DNA from: Nocardia otitidiscaviarum NBRC 14405
GTDB taxonomy: Bacteria; Actinomycetota; Actinomycetes; Mycobacteriales; Mycobacteriaceae
Direction: 5' to 3'
DNA length: 64,000 bases
Assembly (NCBI RefSeq): GCF_000308635.1
Contig: NZ_BAGD01000100.1
Span: 1 to 64,000 of the forward strand
Shown: positions 24,766-34,145 of the stretch, piece by piece
Numbering within the stretch: position 1 is the first letter of the stretch
Layout of the letters: every line of letters starts with the position of its first letter
The notes under the pieces: model-generated
What the model saw: the letters and a program-made list of their open reading frames with translations, nothing else
Databases searched by the model: none
Told to the model about the DNA's origin: nothing
Program-made: the position numbers and the translations under genes

Positions 24766-24803
24766 AGAAGGGCGCTGTCGTCCACCGACGACAGCGCCCT
24801 TCT
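24766..24803. terminator. Hairpin terminator between convergent rpf and UPF0182 genes
   Basis: A perfect 17-bp stem, 24766-24782 with 24787-24803, loop CACC. It begins 21 bases past the stop of the minus-strand UPF0182 gene. There is no long U-run; the stem's strength suggests a bidirectional barrier. Confidence 0.8.
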
Positions 24804-24823
24804 CGGTCAGCGGCGAATAGTGC

Positions 24824-27805
24824 CTATCCGCCCGCGTTCTCGTACGCGTCCACGGCCTGTTGCAGACGTTCCAGAGCGCGGCCCAGCTCACCCAGATCAC
24901 CCGACTTCTGGGCGTCCTGCACCGACCTCAGAGCGCTGTCGATCTGCGCGACCGCGGCGTCCCGGCCCGCGGGCGGTGGCGTCGTGCCCTGATCGGGCGG
25001 CGGTGTCGTGCCCTGGTTCGGCGGTGGCGTGGTGCCCTGTTGGCCGGGCTGGTTGGTGGCGGCGCTGCCGGTGCCGGGCAGCACCTTGTCCAGAGCCTCC
25101 TGCACCGTGGAGCCGTAGCCCACCTTGTCGCGGTAGCTGGCCAGCACCTTCACCAGCTGCGGGAAGGTCGGGGCACCGGCACCGGCATTGCGTTCCAGAT
25201 ACCACGGCTCGACGTACAGGATGCCGCCGTTGCCGACCGGCAGGGTCAGCAGATTGCCGTAGCGGATCTTGTTGACATTGCCACCGGTGAGCAGGTTGCG
25301 GTCACGCGAGACCTCGTCGGCGGTGGTCATCGACGTCTGCGTCTGTCCGGGGCCGGGGGTTTCCGAGCCCGGTGGCAATTGCAGCACCGTGATCTTGCCG
25401 TAGTTCTCCGGATCCGAATGCGCCTGCAGGTACGCCGACAGGAACTGGCGACGGAAGCCCACCATGCCGCTGGTCAGGGTGAACATCGGCTTGCCGGTCT
25501 CCGGGTCGCCGAGCAGCTGGTAGTACGGGGGCTGATGGGCGTTCGCGGCCGCACCCTCCACCGTCGGGTCGTTCGGGACCGACCAGAAGGCGTTGTTGGT
25601 GAAGAACTCGCGCGGATCGTTCACGTGGTACTTCGACAGCAGTTCACGCTGCACCTTGAACAGATCCTCGGGGTAGCGGAAGTGCGCCCGCAGCTCCGGC
25701 GAGATCTCGCTCTCCGGCGTCACCGCGTTCGGGAACACGCCGCGCCACGCCTGCAGCACCGGATCGGTGGAGTCGACCTCGTACAGCTTGACGGTGCCGT
25801 CGTAGGCGTCGATGGTCGCCTTCACCGAGTTGCGGATGTAGCTGACCTCCTTGCGCGGCAGCAGCCGCCCGGTGGTCTGGTCGATGCTGTCCTCGAGCAC
25901 GCCGTCCAGCGACGTGCGCTGCGCGTACGGGTAGCTGTCCAGGGTGGTGTAGGCATCGACGATCCACACGATGCGGCCGTCGACCACCGCCGGGTAGGCG
26001 TCGCTGTCGGCGGTCAGCCACGGTGCGACCTGCTCCACGCGGTCCCGCGGATTGCGATTGAAGATGATCTTCGAATCGGGGCCGATCACGCCGGAGAACA
26101 GAATGTTGCGCTCGGCGTACTTGGCGGCGAAGGCCAAGCGGTTGACCCAGTTGCCCAGCGGCACACCGCCCGCACCGTCGTAGGTGTACTGCGAGTCGGG
26201 CTTGTCGTACTCACGGGCGGGCTGACCGTTGGCACCGACGATGGCGTAGTCCGCGTCGCTCTTGGAGATCAGCTCGCCGTAGTAGATGCGCGGCTCGTCG
26301 ACCGGAATCGCCTGCCGCTCCTTCGGAATGAACAGATCGCTGACCGTCGACAGACCGTCCACGTCGAAGACCGGGTAGCCGTAGCCGCCCGATTCGCCCG
26401 CCGCCTGCTGCGCCTGCTCGGACTCCTTGGGCGGGGCCACGTTCACGCGGTTCGCGGGCGCGGCCACGAAACCGTTGCCGTGCGTGTACACGGTGTGCTT
26501 GTTGATCCAGTCCGTCTGGTTGCCGGACAGGTTCTGCGGCTGCAATTCACGGGCCGCGACGATGAAGTCACGCATCTCGCCGTTGACCTCGTAGCGGTCC
26601 ACGTCCAGCGGATCGGGGAAGCCATAGAAGTTCTGCAGCTGCTGGTTGCGCTGAATGAAGGTGGCCTGCATCAGGTTCGGATCGAGCAGGCGGATATTCG
26701 CGATGGTGGCGCGGTCGGCGGCCGACATACTGGCGCCGTTGGTGTTCTGGGCGACGCCCTTGTAGTCGACGTATTCGACCTTGTCGTCGGTGATTCCGTA
26801 GGCCTGCCTGGTCGCCTCGATATTGCGCTCGATATAGGCGGCTTCCTTGGTGGCCGCGTTCGGGCGCACCGAGAACTGCTCCACCAGCAGCGGCCACACC
26901 GCGCCCACCAGCACCGAGGACAGCACCAGCAGCGCCGCCGCCATCGCCGGAACCCGCAGATCCTTCAGCACGATGCCGGCGAAGAAGGCGACCGCGCAGA
27001 TCACCGCGATGGACAGCAGGATGAGCTTGGCGGGCAACACCGCGTTGATATCGGTGTAGGAACCACCGGTGAAGGTGGGTTCCTTGCGTTGACTGGACAG
27101 CAGGGCGTAGCGGTCGAACCAGTACGCGATCGCCTTGAGCAGCACGAAGATTCCGGCCAGCACCGCCAGCTGCACGCGCGCCGCGGTGCTCAGCGAGCCC
27201 TCCCGGCCGGTGAGGCGCAGGCCGCCGAAGACGTAGTGGGTCACCAGGTTCGCGAAGAACGCGATCAGCACGGCGACGAACAGCCAGTTCAGGACCCAGC
27301 GGTAGAACGGCAGGTCGAAGGCGTAGAAGCCGATGTCGAGATTGAACTGCGGATCCTTCTGGCCGAAGGAACCGCCGTGCAGGAACAGCTGCACCGTCAC
27401 CCAGCTCGACTGCGCGACCAGACCGGACAGCAGACCGATCACCAGCGGGATGCCGACGCCGAACAGGCGAAGTCGGCTCATGACCGTGGTGCGGTAGCGG
27501 GCGATCGGATCGCCGGGGCCGGCCGGTGGCAGGAACATGGGGCGGGTGCGGTAGGCCAGCAGCAGCGCCACCCAGATGATGGCGGCGACGGCGATGGTGA
27601 CCACCAGGAACAGCAGGATCCGGGTCAGCAGGACGCGGTGGTACACGTCGCGGAAACCCACCTCGCCGAACCACAGCCAGTTGGTGTACGCGTCGGTGAG
27701 CCGGGGGCCCACCAGCAGCAGTGCGGCCATGACGAGTGCTGCGACCAGCAGTACTCGGCTGCGTCGAGACAGCGAAGGTAAGCCTGTCGGGGGGCGCATG
27801 CCCAC
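24824..27805 (-). CDS. UPF0182 family large membrane protein
   Basis: A 993-residue integral membrane protein, the normal length for UPF0182 (Rv3193c type). GTG 27805 is chosen because AGGAG stands 9 bases upstream; the ATG two codons later would be too distant. The N-terminal third has about seven membrane segments (VLLVAALVMAALLLVG, ILLFLVVTIAVAAIIWVALLL and others). The large C-terminal part is extracytoplasmic (HTVYTHGNGFVAAPANR, FGGPDSKIIFNRNP-like blocks). The last 80 residues contain a Pro/Thr/Gly-Gln repeat (TTPPPNQG and similar, three copies) and a helical end. Function unknown; conserved across actinobacteria. Neighbour order matches the Rv3192-Rv3198 region. Confidence 0.9.
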   Translation of the reverse strand: MGMRPPTGLPSLSRRSRVLLVAALVMAALLLVGPRLTDAYTNWLWFGEVGFRDVYHRVLLTRILLFLVVTIAVAAIIWVALLLAYRTRPMFLPPAGPGDPIARYRTTVMSRLRLFGVGIPLVIGLLSGLVAQSSWVTVQLFLHGGSFGQKDPQFNLDIGFYAFDLPFYRWVLNWLFVAVLIAFFANLVTHYVFGGLRLTGREGSLSTAARVQLAVLAGIFVLLKAIAYWFDRYALLSSQRKEPTFTGGSYTDINAVLPAKLILLSIAVICAVAFFAGIVLKDLRVPAMAAALLVLSSVLVGAVWPLLVEQFSVRPNAATKEAAYIERNIEATRQAYGITDDKVEYVDYKGVAQNTNGASMSAADRATIANIRLLDPNLMQATFIQRNQQLQNFYGFPDPLDVDRYEVNGEMRDFIVAARELQPQNLSGNQTDWINKHTVYTHGNGFVAAPANRVNVAPPKESEQAQQAAGESGGYGYPVFDVDGLSTVSDLFIPKERQAIPVDEPRIYYGELISKSDADYAIVGANGQPAREYDKPDSQYTYDGAGGVPLGNWVNRLAFAAKYAERNILFSGVIGPDSKIIFNRNPRDRVEQVAPWLTADSDAYPAVVDGRIVWIVDAYTTLDSYPYAQRTSLDGVLEDSIDQTTGRLLPRKEVSYIRNSVKATIDAYDGTVKLYEVDSTDPVLQAWRGVFPNAVTPESEISPELRAHFRYPEDLFKVQRELLSKYHVNDPREFFTNNAFWSVPNDPTVEGAAANAHQPPYYQLLGDPETGKPMFTLTSGMVGFRRQFLSAYLQAHSDPENYGKITVLQLPPGSETPGPGQTQTSMTTADEVSRDRNLLTGGNVNKIRYGNLLTLPVGNGGILYVEPWYLERNAGAGAPTFPQLVKVLASYRDKVGYGSTVQEALDKVLPGTGSAATNQPGQQGTTPPPNQGTTPPPDQGTTPPPAGRDAAVAQIDSALRSVQDAQKSGDLGELGRALERLQQAVDAYENAGG

Positions 27806-28046
27806 GGTGCCACGCTCCTGAGTCCGGTGATCGATGGTGGTCCCACGAGACCTTTCGCGCCCCACTCTACGTAAAACACCCGGCAGTGGATGGGGCACAC
27901 CCGATGTTCGCGAGCCGCGAACCCGGCGGGGAGAGAAATCGTTGTGCTCCCGCTGCCCGACGGCAGCGAGATCGGGGACGCGAGTGGGGGTGAGCGCACG
28001 CGACCCCGGGATCGGACTATCGGTCCCCGATGCGAGGATTGGGCGT

Positions 28047-28646
28047 GTGAATCCCGAGCAATGGTCAGCGTCTGCCCTGTACCGGTGTATCCGCGAAGTG
28101 GCCGAGTTCGTCGACGGTGAGGGGTGGGATCGGCCGCCGCAGCTGTTCGCCCTGGTGCCCACCGAGGATCTGGTGGCGGCGGAGCCCGCGCTGCTGGATC
28201 AGCTCGACGGCGGGAACGCCTACACCCCCATCGCGCAGGAGCCGCTGCCGGAGGACGTATCCGGGGACCCGATGGCGCTCGACGAGTTCCTGGCCACCAC
28301 CAGCTGGCCGCCCGCGGTAGCGGGGGTGGTGCTGGTGCAGGAGATCCTGGTGCTGCCGCCCACCGCCGAGCAGACCCTCGACGACGCCATCGCGCCGCTG
28401 CTCGCCGACCGTGACGCCGCCGACGCCGCGGCCCGCCGCGCCGCCGACAACCACCCGGACCGCCGCGAGGCCCGGCTCTTCGCGGGTGTGCTCCGCGACG
28501 GCACCGTGCTGTCGCTGCTGCACGTCCGACCCACCGAGGACGAGGAAGACCCGTTCGGCGACCTCGACCTGCGCACCACACCCAACCTCGCCCCCAATAT
28601 CGTCGAGGCGCTGCGGCACACCCTGGAGAACGAGCCGGAGGACTGA
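28047..28646 (+). CDS. PPA1309 family protein
   Basis: A 199-residue cytoplasmic, acidic protein of a conserved actinobacterial family (PPA1309). Conserved points are ALYRCIREVAEFVD near the start, LFALVPTEDL, and EARLFAGVLRDGTVLSLLHVRP in the C-terminal half. GTG 28047 has GAGG 10 bases upstream. It is divergent from the UPF0182 gene and convergent with the PDZ/S16 protease gene, the standard arrangement for this locus in mycolic-acid bacteria. No enzymatic motif is visible. Its role is unknown. Confidence 0.85.
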   Translation: MNPEQWSASALYRCIREVAEFVDGEGWDRPPQLFALVPTEDLVAAEPALLDQLDGGNAYTPIAQEPLPEDVSGDPMALDEFLATTSWPPAVAGVVLVQEILVLPPTAEQTLDDAIAPLLADRDAADAAARRAADNHPDRREARLFAGVLRDGTVLSLLHVRPTEDEEDPFGDLDLRTTPNLAPNIVEALRHTLENEPED

Positions 28647-28667
28647 CGCCGCGGGGCGGCATCGCGC

Positions 28668-29693
28668 CTACTCGCAGGTGGGGAAGTCCTTGCCCGCGTT
28701 GATGCTCGCCAGGGATTCGATTGCGCCGCCGAGGGTTTCGACCCGGACCAGACGCAGGCCATCGGGTATGCGCTGTTTGGCCTCGTTGCAGTTGGCGGCG
28801 GGGACCAGGAAGGTCTCGGCACCGGCCTCGCGGGCGGCGATCATCTTGTACTGGATGCCGCCGATCGGGCCGACCTTGCCCGCCGGATCGATGGTGCCGG
28901 TACCCGCCACGAACTTGCCGCCGTTGAGTTCACCGGGGGTGAGCTTGTCGATGAGCGCCAGGCTGAAGATGAGCCCGGCGGAGGGACCGCCGACCTCGGA
29001 GAGGTTGAAGTCCACCTCGAGCGGGCCGACCGCCGCCTCGGTCGGGGTGACGCCCAGGTAGCCCTTCTCGGCATCGTCGGGCCGCGCGCCGACGGTGAGC
29101 TGGACGGTCTGCTCCGCACCATCACGCTTGATCACGATCGGCACCGTCGACCCGGGCTTGGCGGACGCCGCCGCGTCCAGCAGATCCTGCACCGCGGTGA
29201 GGGGTTTGCCGTCCAGGCTGATCAGCTCGTCGCCCTCCTTCAGCACATCCCTGGAGGGGCCGTCCTCCGCTACCGAGCGCACCGTCACCACGGTCGGCAT
29301 GTCCAGATAGTGCAGCGCCGCCAGCTCGGCATTGTCCTCGGAGCGCTTGAAATCCAGCTTGTTGGACTTGTCCACCTCGTCGCGGGAGATACCGGGCGGG
29401 TACACCTCCGCGCGCGGCACCAGGCCCTGCTGACCGCTCAGCCACAGCCCGAACGCCTCGAAGATATTCAGCCCGTCGCGAACGGAGACCGTCGTCATAT
29501 TCAGGTGCCCGGTGGTCTCGTCGACCGGCACTCCCCGCACTTCGACCACGGGTTTGTCACCGACCTCACCCAGCGTGTCGAACGTCGGGCCAGGACCGAG
29601 CGCCACGAACGGGACGGTGACGGCGCTACCCACAGCCCCCAGGATCAGAATGGGGATCAGAGCGGCGAGCAGGGTGAATATCCGACGGTTCAC
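28668..29693 (-). CDS. PDZ and Lon-type (S16) serine protease, YlbL family
   Basis: A 341-residue membrane-anchored protease. GTG start; N-terminal anchor at about residues 6-30 (LLAALIPILILGAVGSAV). A PDZ domain follows at about 135-215 (SRDVLKEGDELISLDGKPL). The C-terminal Lon-like S16 domain has the catalytic Ser in GGPSAGLIFSLALID and the Lys in GGIQYKMIAAREAG. In Bacillus the relative YlbL works in membrane proteolysis; the mycobacterial counterpart is Rv3194c. It probably cleaves membrane-proximal proteins from the outside. It is divergent from the metalloprotease-like gene. Confidence 0.92.
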   Translation of the reverse strand: MNRRIFTLLAALIPILILGAVGSAVTVPFVALGPGPTFDTLGEVGDKPVVEVRGVPVDETTGHLNMTTVSVRDGLNIFEAFGLWLSGQQGLVPRAEVYPPGISRDEVDKSNKLDFKRSEDNAELAALHYLDMPTVVTVRSVAEDGPSRDVLKEGDELISLDGKPLTAVQDLLDAAASAKPGSTVPIVIKRDGAEQTVQLTVGARPDDAEKGYLGVTPTEAAVGPLEVDFNLSEVGGPSAGLIFSLALIDKLTPGELNGGKFVAGTGTIDPAGKVGPIGGIQYKMIAAREAGAETFLVPAANCNEAKQRIPDGLRLVRVETLGGAIESLASINAGKDFPTCE

Positions 29694-29778
29694 CGGGCCA
29701 AGGGTACTGGTGATGGGCGCGATCGCGACGCACCGCTGCGCGGATTGCCCTCCGCCGGGCTCCAGTACCGTAGTGGGT

Positions 29779-31212
29779 ATGAGTGACTATCCGTTCGGAT
29801 TCTCGAACCGCGACGACGATCCGGAGCGCAAGAAGCCGGGCGACGAGTCGGGGTCCGGACCGAACGATCCGTTCGGCTTCATGATCGGCGGACCGGGCGG
29901 TGCGGGCGGCTTCGACCCGTCGCAACTCGGGCAGATGCTCAGCCAGTTGGGCGCGATGTTCAGCGGGATGGGTCAGCCGGGCGCGCAATCGGGTCCGGTG
30001 AACTACGACGTCGCCAAGCGGCTGGCCCGCCAGCAGCTGGGCGCGGGCGTCAGCCCGGTGACCGAGGGCACCCGCCGCGCCGTCACCGATGCCGCGCACC
30101 TGGCCGAACTGTGGCTGGACGCCGCCACCACGCTGCCCGCGGGCGCGACCAAGGCCGTGGCGTGGACCGCCAACGACTGGCTCGAGGAGACGCTGCCCAC
30201 CTGGAAGCGGCTGTGCGATCCGGTGGCCGAGCAGATCTCGGGCATGTGGACCTCCACACTGCCCGAGGAGGCCAAGCAGTTCGCCGGGCCCATGATGGGC
30301 ATGCTGAGCCAGATGGGCGGGCTGGCGTTCGGCTCGCAGCTGGGCCAGGCGCTGGGTCAGCTGGCCAAGGAGGTGCTGACCTCCACCGATATCGGCCTGC
30401 CGCTCGGCCCGGACGGCACCGCCGCGCTGCTGCCCGCCGCCATCTCCGAGTTCAGCGCGGGGCTGGAGCGGCCGGAGAGCGAGACCCTGGTCTACCTGGC
30501 CGCGCGGGAGGTCGCCCATCAGCGACTGTTCGCGCATGTCCCGTGGCTGCGCCAGCAGGTGCTGGGCGCCGTGGAGGATTACGCCCGCGGCATCCGCATG
30601 GACTTCTCGGCCATCGAGCAGGCCGCGCAGAGCATCGACCCGATGTCGCTGGCGGATCCGTCGAAACTGGAGGAACTGCTGTCGCAGGGCACCTTCGAAC
30701 CGCAGACCACGCCCGAGCAGAAGGCGGCGCTGGAGCGGTTGGAGACGCTGCTGGCGCTGATCGAGGGCTGGGTCGAGGTCGTGGTGACCGATGCCGTCGC
30801 CGACCGGCTGCCGGGCGCGGGCGCGCTCGCGGAGACGCTGCGCCGCCGCCGCGCCACCGGCGGTCCGGCCGAACAGACCTTCGCGACCCTGGTCGGGCTG
30901 GAGCTGCGGCCGCGCAAGGTGCGTGAGGCGGCCGCGCTGTGGCGGCGACTGACCACCGACGCGGGCATCGAGAAGCGCGATGGGGTCTGGGCGCATCCGG
31001 ACCTGCTGCCGCACTCCTCGGATCTGGACTCCCCCGCCGGATTCATCGACTCGGTGATCGGCGGCGGCACCGCGGCCTTCGACGATCCGCTGGCACAGCT
31101 GGCAGAGACCGAGGCCCGGGAGAAGCAAGAGCGCGACGAGAAGCAGGGCGACGGCGGGAACGCCCGCGACGCCGGAGATATCGACATGCGCAAGGGTGAC
31201 GACGACGCCTGA
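29779..31212 (+). CDS. DUF2342 family zinc-dependent metalloprotease-like protein
   Basis: A 477-residue cytoplasmic protein (Rv3195 type). The N-terminal 70 residues are Gly/Pro-rich (GFMIGGPGGAGGFDPSQLG). The conserved body contains ISEFSAGLERPESE and AAREVAHQRLFAHVPWLRQ. In zincins one expects HExxH; here the site reads R-E-V-A-H, lacking the first His, as is usual in this family, so catalysis is doubtful. ATG 29779. Its stop codon lies in a 16-bp unit that is perfectly duplicated (31205-31220 and 31221-31236), and a hairpin terminator follows. Neighbours match the Rv3194c-Rv3196 order. Confidence 0.87.
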   Translation: MSDYPFGFSNRDDDPERKKPGDESGSGPNDPFGFMIGGPGGAGGFDPSQLGQMLSQLGAMFSGMGQPGAQSGPVNYDVAKRLARQQLGAGVSPVTEGTRRAVTDAAHLAELWLDAATTLPAGATKAVAWTANDWLEETLPTWKRLCDPVAEQISGMWTSTLPEEAKQFAGPMMGMLSQMGGLAFGSQLGQALGQLAKEVLTSTDIGLPLGPDGTAALLPAAISEFSAGLERPESETLVYLAAREVAHQRLFAHVPWLRQQVLGAVEDYARGIRMDFSAIEQAAQSIDPMSLADPSKLEELLSQGTFEPQTTPEQKAALERLETLLALIEGWVEVVVTDAVADRLPGAGALAETLRRRRATGGPAEQTFATLVGLELRPRKVREAAALWRRLTTDAGIEKRDGVWAHPDLLPHSSDLDSPAGFIDSVIGGGTAAFDDPLAQLAETEAREKQERDEKQGDGGNARDAGDIDMRKGDDDA

Positions 31213-31240
31213 CAACAGCGACGCCTGACAACAGCGACTA

Positions 31241-31267
31241 CGGCCGGAGCGAACAGCGCTCCGGCCG
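31241..31267 (+). terminator. Terminator behind the DUF2342 gene
   Basis: CGGCCGGAGCG (31241-31251) pairs perfectly with CGCTCCGGCCG (31257-31267), 11 bp with a 5-base loop, followed by TTCGCTTC. Confidence 0.8.
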
Positions 31268-31299
31268 TTCGCTTCTCGGCGGGCGGCGACAGTGACAAG

Positions 31300-31560
31300 C
31301 GCGTGGAACAGGGACCTACGCGCGGGGTGCGGCGGGCGGCGCGGCAGCACAGCGGCGCGGCGGCGAACAGTGCGGCGGCGCAACGGCGCGGCAGGTGGCG
31401 AACAGCGCGGCAGCGCAGCGGCGCAACGACGCGGCGGGCGGCTGCGGCGCGGCGGGCGCGGGGGCGCGGGGGGCGCGACGGGTGCGGCGGGTGGGGAGGG
31501 TGGCGAGCGGCGCGGCGGCGGGCGGCGTGAGGTATGCCCGCCGGAGCGAGGTACCGGGCG
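31300..31560. repeat. GC-rich low-complexity repeat tract
   Basis: The 520-base gap between the DUF2342 gene and the E1-like gene (31213-31732) holds no gene. From about 31300 to 31530 it is built from GCGGCG/GGCGCGGC motifs. Two imperfect ~45-base units can be seen at about 31340-31430, each running from GGCGCGGCAG to GGCGCAAC. Open frames across it are all shadows of the repeat. Such tracts expand by slippage and may be variable between strains. Confidence 0.7.
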
Positions 31561-31732
31561 TCGGGCGTGGCGGCTGTCGCCGTGCGGCGTGCGAGCGGGT
31601 GAAGTCCCGGGGTGGGCGGGGTCGTGCACACTGTCCGGGCGGGCTACCGACCTGTGGATAGCCGTTCGAGTGCCTGGTCAGGAGGTGTTTTCACCGGCTG
31701 TCGTCGGCGCCGGGGCGCGCATACTTCCGGGC

Positions 31733-32596
31733 ATGAGCATGCGTGTCCGGGGGCCGATGCTGCACCCGCGCTATCCGGTGCTGGTGCGGCGTGACGGCGG
31801 GGTTCAGGTGGGGTGGGATCCGGGTCGGGCGCTGATCCTGCGGCTACCCGGGGTCGACACCCAGCGGGTGCTGGCCTTCCTGCGACTGTTGGACGGACTG
31901 TGCAGCTATCCGCGCATTCTCTGGCGCGCACGCGAACTCGGCATCGAGGCGGATACCGTGCGCGGGGTGCTGGCGGAGATGCGGACGGCCGGACTGCTCG
32001 CCGACGCCGGTGCCGAGCGGGTGGGGGGCATCCGGCTCCTGGGCGGGGTGCATCTGCACGGGCGCGGCCCGCTGTCCGACGCCCTGCTGCTCGGTCTGCG
32101 ACGGATGGGCATGCGTCCCAGTCACTCCCGTGGGGAGTCACCGCCCACCGCATGGCGGCCGCAACTGGTGGTGCTGGCCGACACCCTGGTGCCCGCTCCG
32201 GATCTGGTGGAAAGGCTGGTGCGGCTGCGCATTCCGCATGTGCAGGTCTGCGTTCGGGACGGTCGCGGCGTCATCGGCCCGCTGGTGCTGCCCGGTGTCA
32301 CCAGTTGCCTGTCGTGCGCGGATCGGTATCGAGCCGACCGCGAACCGGAGTGGCCGCACCTGGCGGCGCAGCTGTTGGGGCGGGTCGGCCAGGCCAGCGC
32401 GGCCGGTATCGCGGCCACCGCGGGCTTGGCGCTGGCCGAGATCGAGGCCGTCGCGGCGGGCGAGCCCGACCGTCCGCCCACCGTGCTGAACGCCACCCTG
32501 GAGCTGAATCTGGATTCCCGACGGCTCGACCGCCGCACCTGGCCGCCCCACCCGTCCTGCCATTGTCGGAAAAGCCCAGTTCAGGTCGAAGTGTGA
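31733..32596 (+). CDS. E1/TOMM-cyclodehydratase-like protein (Rv3196 type)
   Basis: A 287-residue protein. The N-terminal 90 residues form a winged-helix region resembling RiPP recognition/cyclodehydratase leaders (LRLPGVDTQRVLAFLRLLDG). The middle has the order of a ThiF/E1-like fold (LVVLADTLVPAPDLVERLV), without the nucleotide-binding GxGxxG. Four Cys in two pairs, TSCLSC and SCHC, form the structural zinc site typical of E1-like proteins. It is the counterpart of Rv3196, which has been annotated as a TOMM precursor-binding protein, but no precursor peptide is visible nearby. The ATG at 31733 is used; ATG 31739 is possible. The ABC1 kinase starts 15 bases downstream. Confidence 0.72.
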   Translation: MSMRVRGPMLHPRYPVLVRRDGGVQVGWDPGRALILRLPGVDTQRVLAFLRLLDGLCSYPRILWRARELGIEADTVRGVLAEMRTAGLLADAGAERVGGIRLLGGVHLHGRGPLSDALLLGLRRMGMRPSHSRGESPPTAWRPQLVVLADTLVPAPDLVERLVRLRIPHVQVCVRDGRGVIGPLVLPGVTSCLSCADRYRADREPEWPHLAAQLLGRVGQASAAGIAATAGLALAEIEAVAAGEPDRPPTVLNATLELNLDSRRLDRRTWPPHPSCHCRKSPVQVEV

Positions 32597-32611
32597 TGGA
32601 GGACACTATCT

Positions 32612-34024
32612 ATGGAGTCGATGAAGATCAGCCAATTCCCATGGCACATCGGCTGGTACGTCGGCAATGATGGGGACGTGTCTGAGATTGTGAGCCGCCG
32701 CTCCTCCCGCAATGCCAAGTTGGCCAAGATTCCACTCGGTATCGCGGGCCGGGCGGCCGTAGGGTTCGGTCGCAAACTCGCCGGGGGCGACAAGAAGGAG
32801 ATCAACGCCGAGCTGAACCAGCGGGCCGCCGAACAGCTGTTCGCGGTGCTCGGTGAGCTCAAGGGCGGGGCGATGAAGTTCGGCCAGGCGTTGAGCGTCA
32901 TGGAGGCCGCCGTACCGGAGGAGTTCGGCGAGCACTATCGCGAGGCCCTCACCAAGTTGCAGGCCGCCGCGCCGCCCATGCCCGCCGCCGCCGTGCACAA
33001 ACAGCTGGACCAGCAGCTCGGCACCGCCTGGCGGCAGCGGTTCAAGCATTTCGACGACGAGCCCACCGCCTCGGCCAGTATCGGCCAGGTGCACAAGGCC
33101 GAATGGTCCGACGGCCGCATCGTCGCGGTGAAGGTGCAGTATCCGGGTGCGGACGAGGCGCTGCGCGCGGATCTCAAGACGCTCAACCGCATGGCGGGCA
33201 TGATCGGCTCGCTCATTCCGGGCGCGGATGTGAAGCCGATTCTGGCCGAGATCAGCGAGCGCACCGAAGAGGAGCTCGACTACCGCATCGAGGCGGGCCA
33301 TCAGCGGCAGTTCGCCAAGGCTTTCGACGGGCATCCGCGCTTCCTGGTGCCCAAGGTGGTGGCCAGCGCGCCCAAGGTGGTGGTCACCGAATGGCTGGAC
33401 GACGCCACCCCGGTCTCGACCATCATCAAGCAGGGCGAGCAGGACCCGGCGGGCACCCTGGAACTGCGCAATCGGGTGGCCGGGCTGATGGCCGAATTCC
33501 ACTTCTCCTCCCCGGCGATCGCCGGGCTGCTGCACGCCGACCCGCATCCGGGCAACTTCATGATGCTCGCCGACGGCCGTCTCGCGGTCATCGACTACGG
33601 CGCGTGCGCGCCACTGCCACAGGGCTTCCCGCCGATTCTGGGACAGATGGTGGCGTTGGCCGTGGAGGAGCGTTTCGACGAACTCACCGAACTGCTGCAC
33701 GCCCACGGTTGGGTGATTCCCGGAAAGCGCCTGAGCCATCAGGAGATTCAGGACTATCTGCGGCCGTTCACCGATCCCATCCAGACCGAGACCTTCCACT
33801 TCACCCGGCGGTGGATGCAGCGGGTGGCGGGCAAGGCCACCGACATCACCAGCGCGGAGATGAAAACCGCTCGCGCCCTACAGCTTCCGGCGGAGCACGT
33901 AATGATCTTCCGGGTGCTGGGCGGCTCGGTGGGCATCTGCGCCCAGCTCGACGCCGAGGTGCCGTTCATGAAACTCATGCACGACTGGGTGCCGGGGTAC
34001 GCCGAGAACCGCCGGGCGAGCTGA
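32612..34024 (+). CDS. ABC1/AarF/UbiB family atypical kinase (Rv3197 type)
   Basis: A 470-residue atypical protein-kinase-like protein. The ABC1 motifs are present in order: GELKGGAMKFGQAL (KxGQ), SIGQVHKAEWSDG (the Ala/Ile-x-Gln nucleotide loop), VAVKVQYPG (Lys), LLHADPHPGNFMML (catalytic Asp and Asn) and LAVIDYGAC (metal Asp). In proteobacteria UbiB supports quinone biosynthesis; in actinobacteria the role is less clear, though Rv3197 has been linked to macrolide resistance beside whiB7. It starts at ATG 32612 with GGAGG upstream. A 14-bp terminator separates it from convergent whiB7. Confidence 0.9.
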   Translation: MESMKISQFPWHIGWYVGNDGDVSEIVSRRSSRNAKLAKIPLGIAGRAAVGFGRKLAGGDKKEINAELNQRAAEQLFAVLGELKGGAMKFGQALSVMEAAVPEEFGEHYREALTKLQAAAPPMPAAAVHKQLDQQLGTAWRQRFKHFDDEPTASASIGQVHKAEWSDGRIVAVKVQYPGADEALRADLKTLNRMAGMIGSLIPGADVKPILAEISERTEEELDYRIEAGHQRQFAKAFDGHPRFLVPKVVASAPKVVVTEWLDDATPVSTIIKQGEQDPAGTLELRNRVAGLMAEFHFSSPAIAGLLHADPHPGNFMMLADGRLAVIDYGACAPLPQGFPPILGQMVALAVEERFDELTELLHAHGWVIPGKRLSHQEIQDYLRPFTDPIQTETFHFTRRWMQRVAGKATDITSAEMKTARALQLPAEHVMIFRVLGGSVGICAQLDAEVPFMKLMHDWVPGYAENRRAS

Positions 34025-34082
34025 AAAGACTTCCCCCACAGCGATACAACCATCGCGGCCGCGACGGCCCCCCGAACGTACA

Positions 34083-34114
34083 ACGACCCGCTCACTGCGA
34101 AGTGAGCGGGTCGT
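34083..34114. terminator. Bidirectional terminator between ABC1 kinase and whiB7
   Basis: A perfect 14-bp stem, ACGACCCGCTCACT at 34083-34096 with AGTGAGCGGGTCGT at 34101-34114, 4-base loop, between two convergent genes. Confidence 0.88.
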
Positions 34115-34145
34115 ATGTGTTCCGTTCCCCCGTCGCGGAGGGGCA

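Noticed and set aside
24860..27781. 973-codon plus-strand frame opposite UPF0182
   Set aside because: Antisense shadow of a GC-rich gene; UPF0182 on the minus strand has the expected length and membrane segments.
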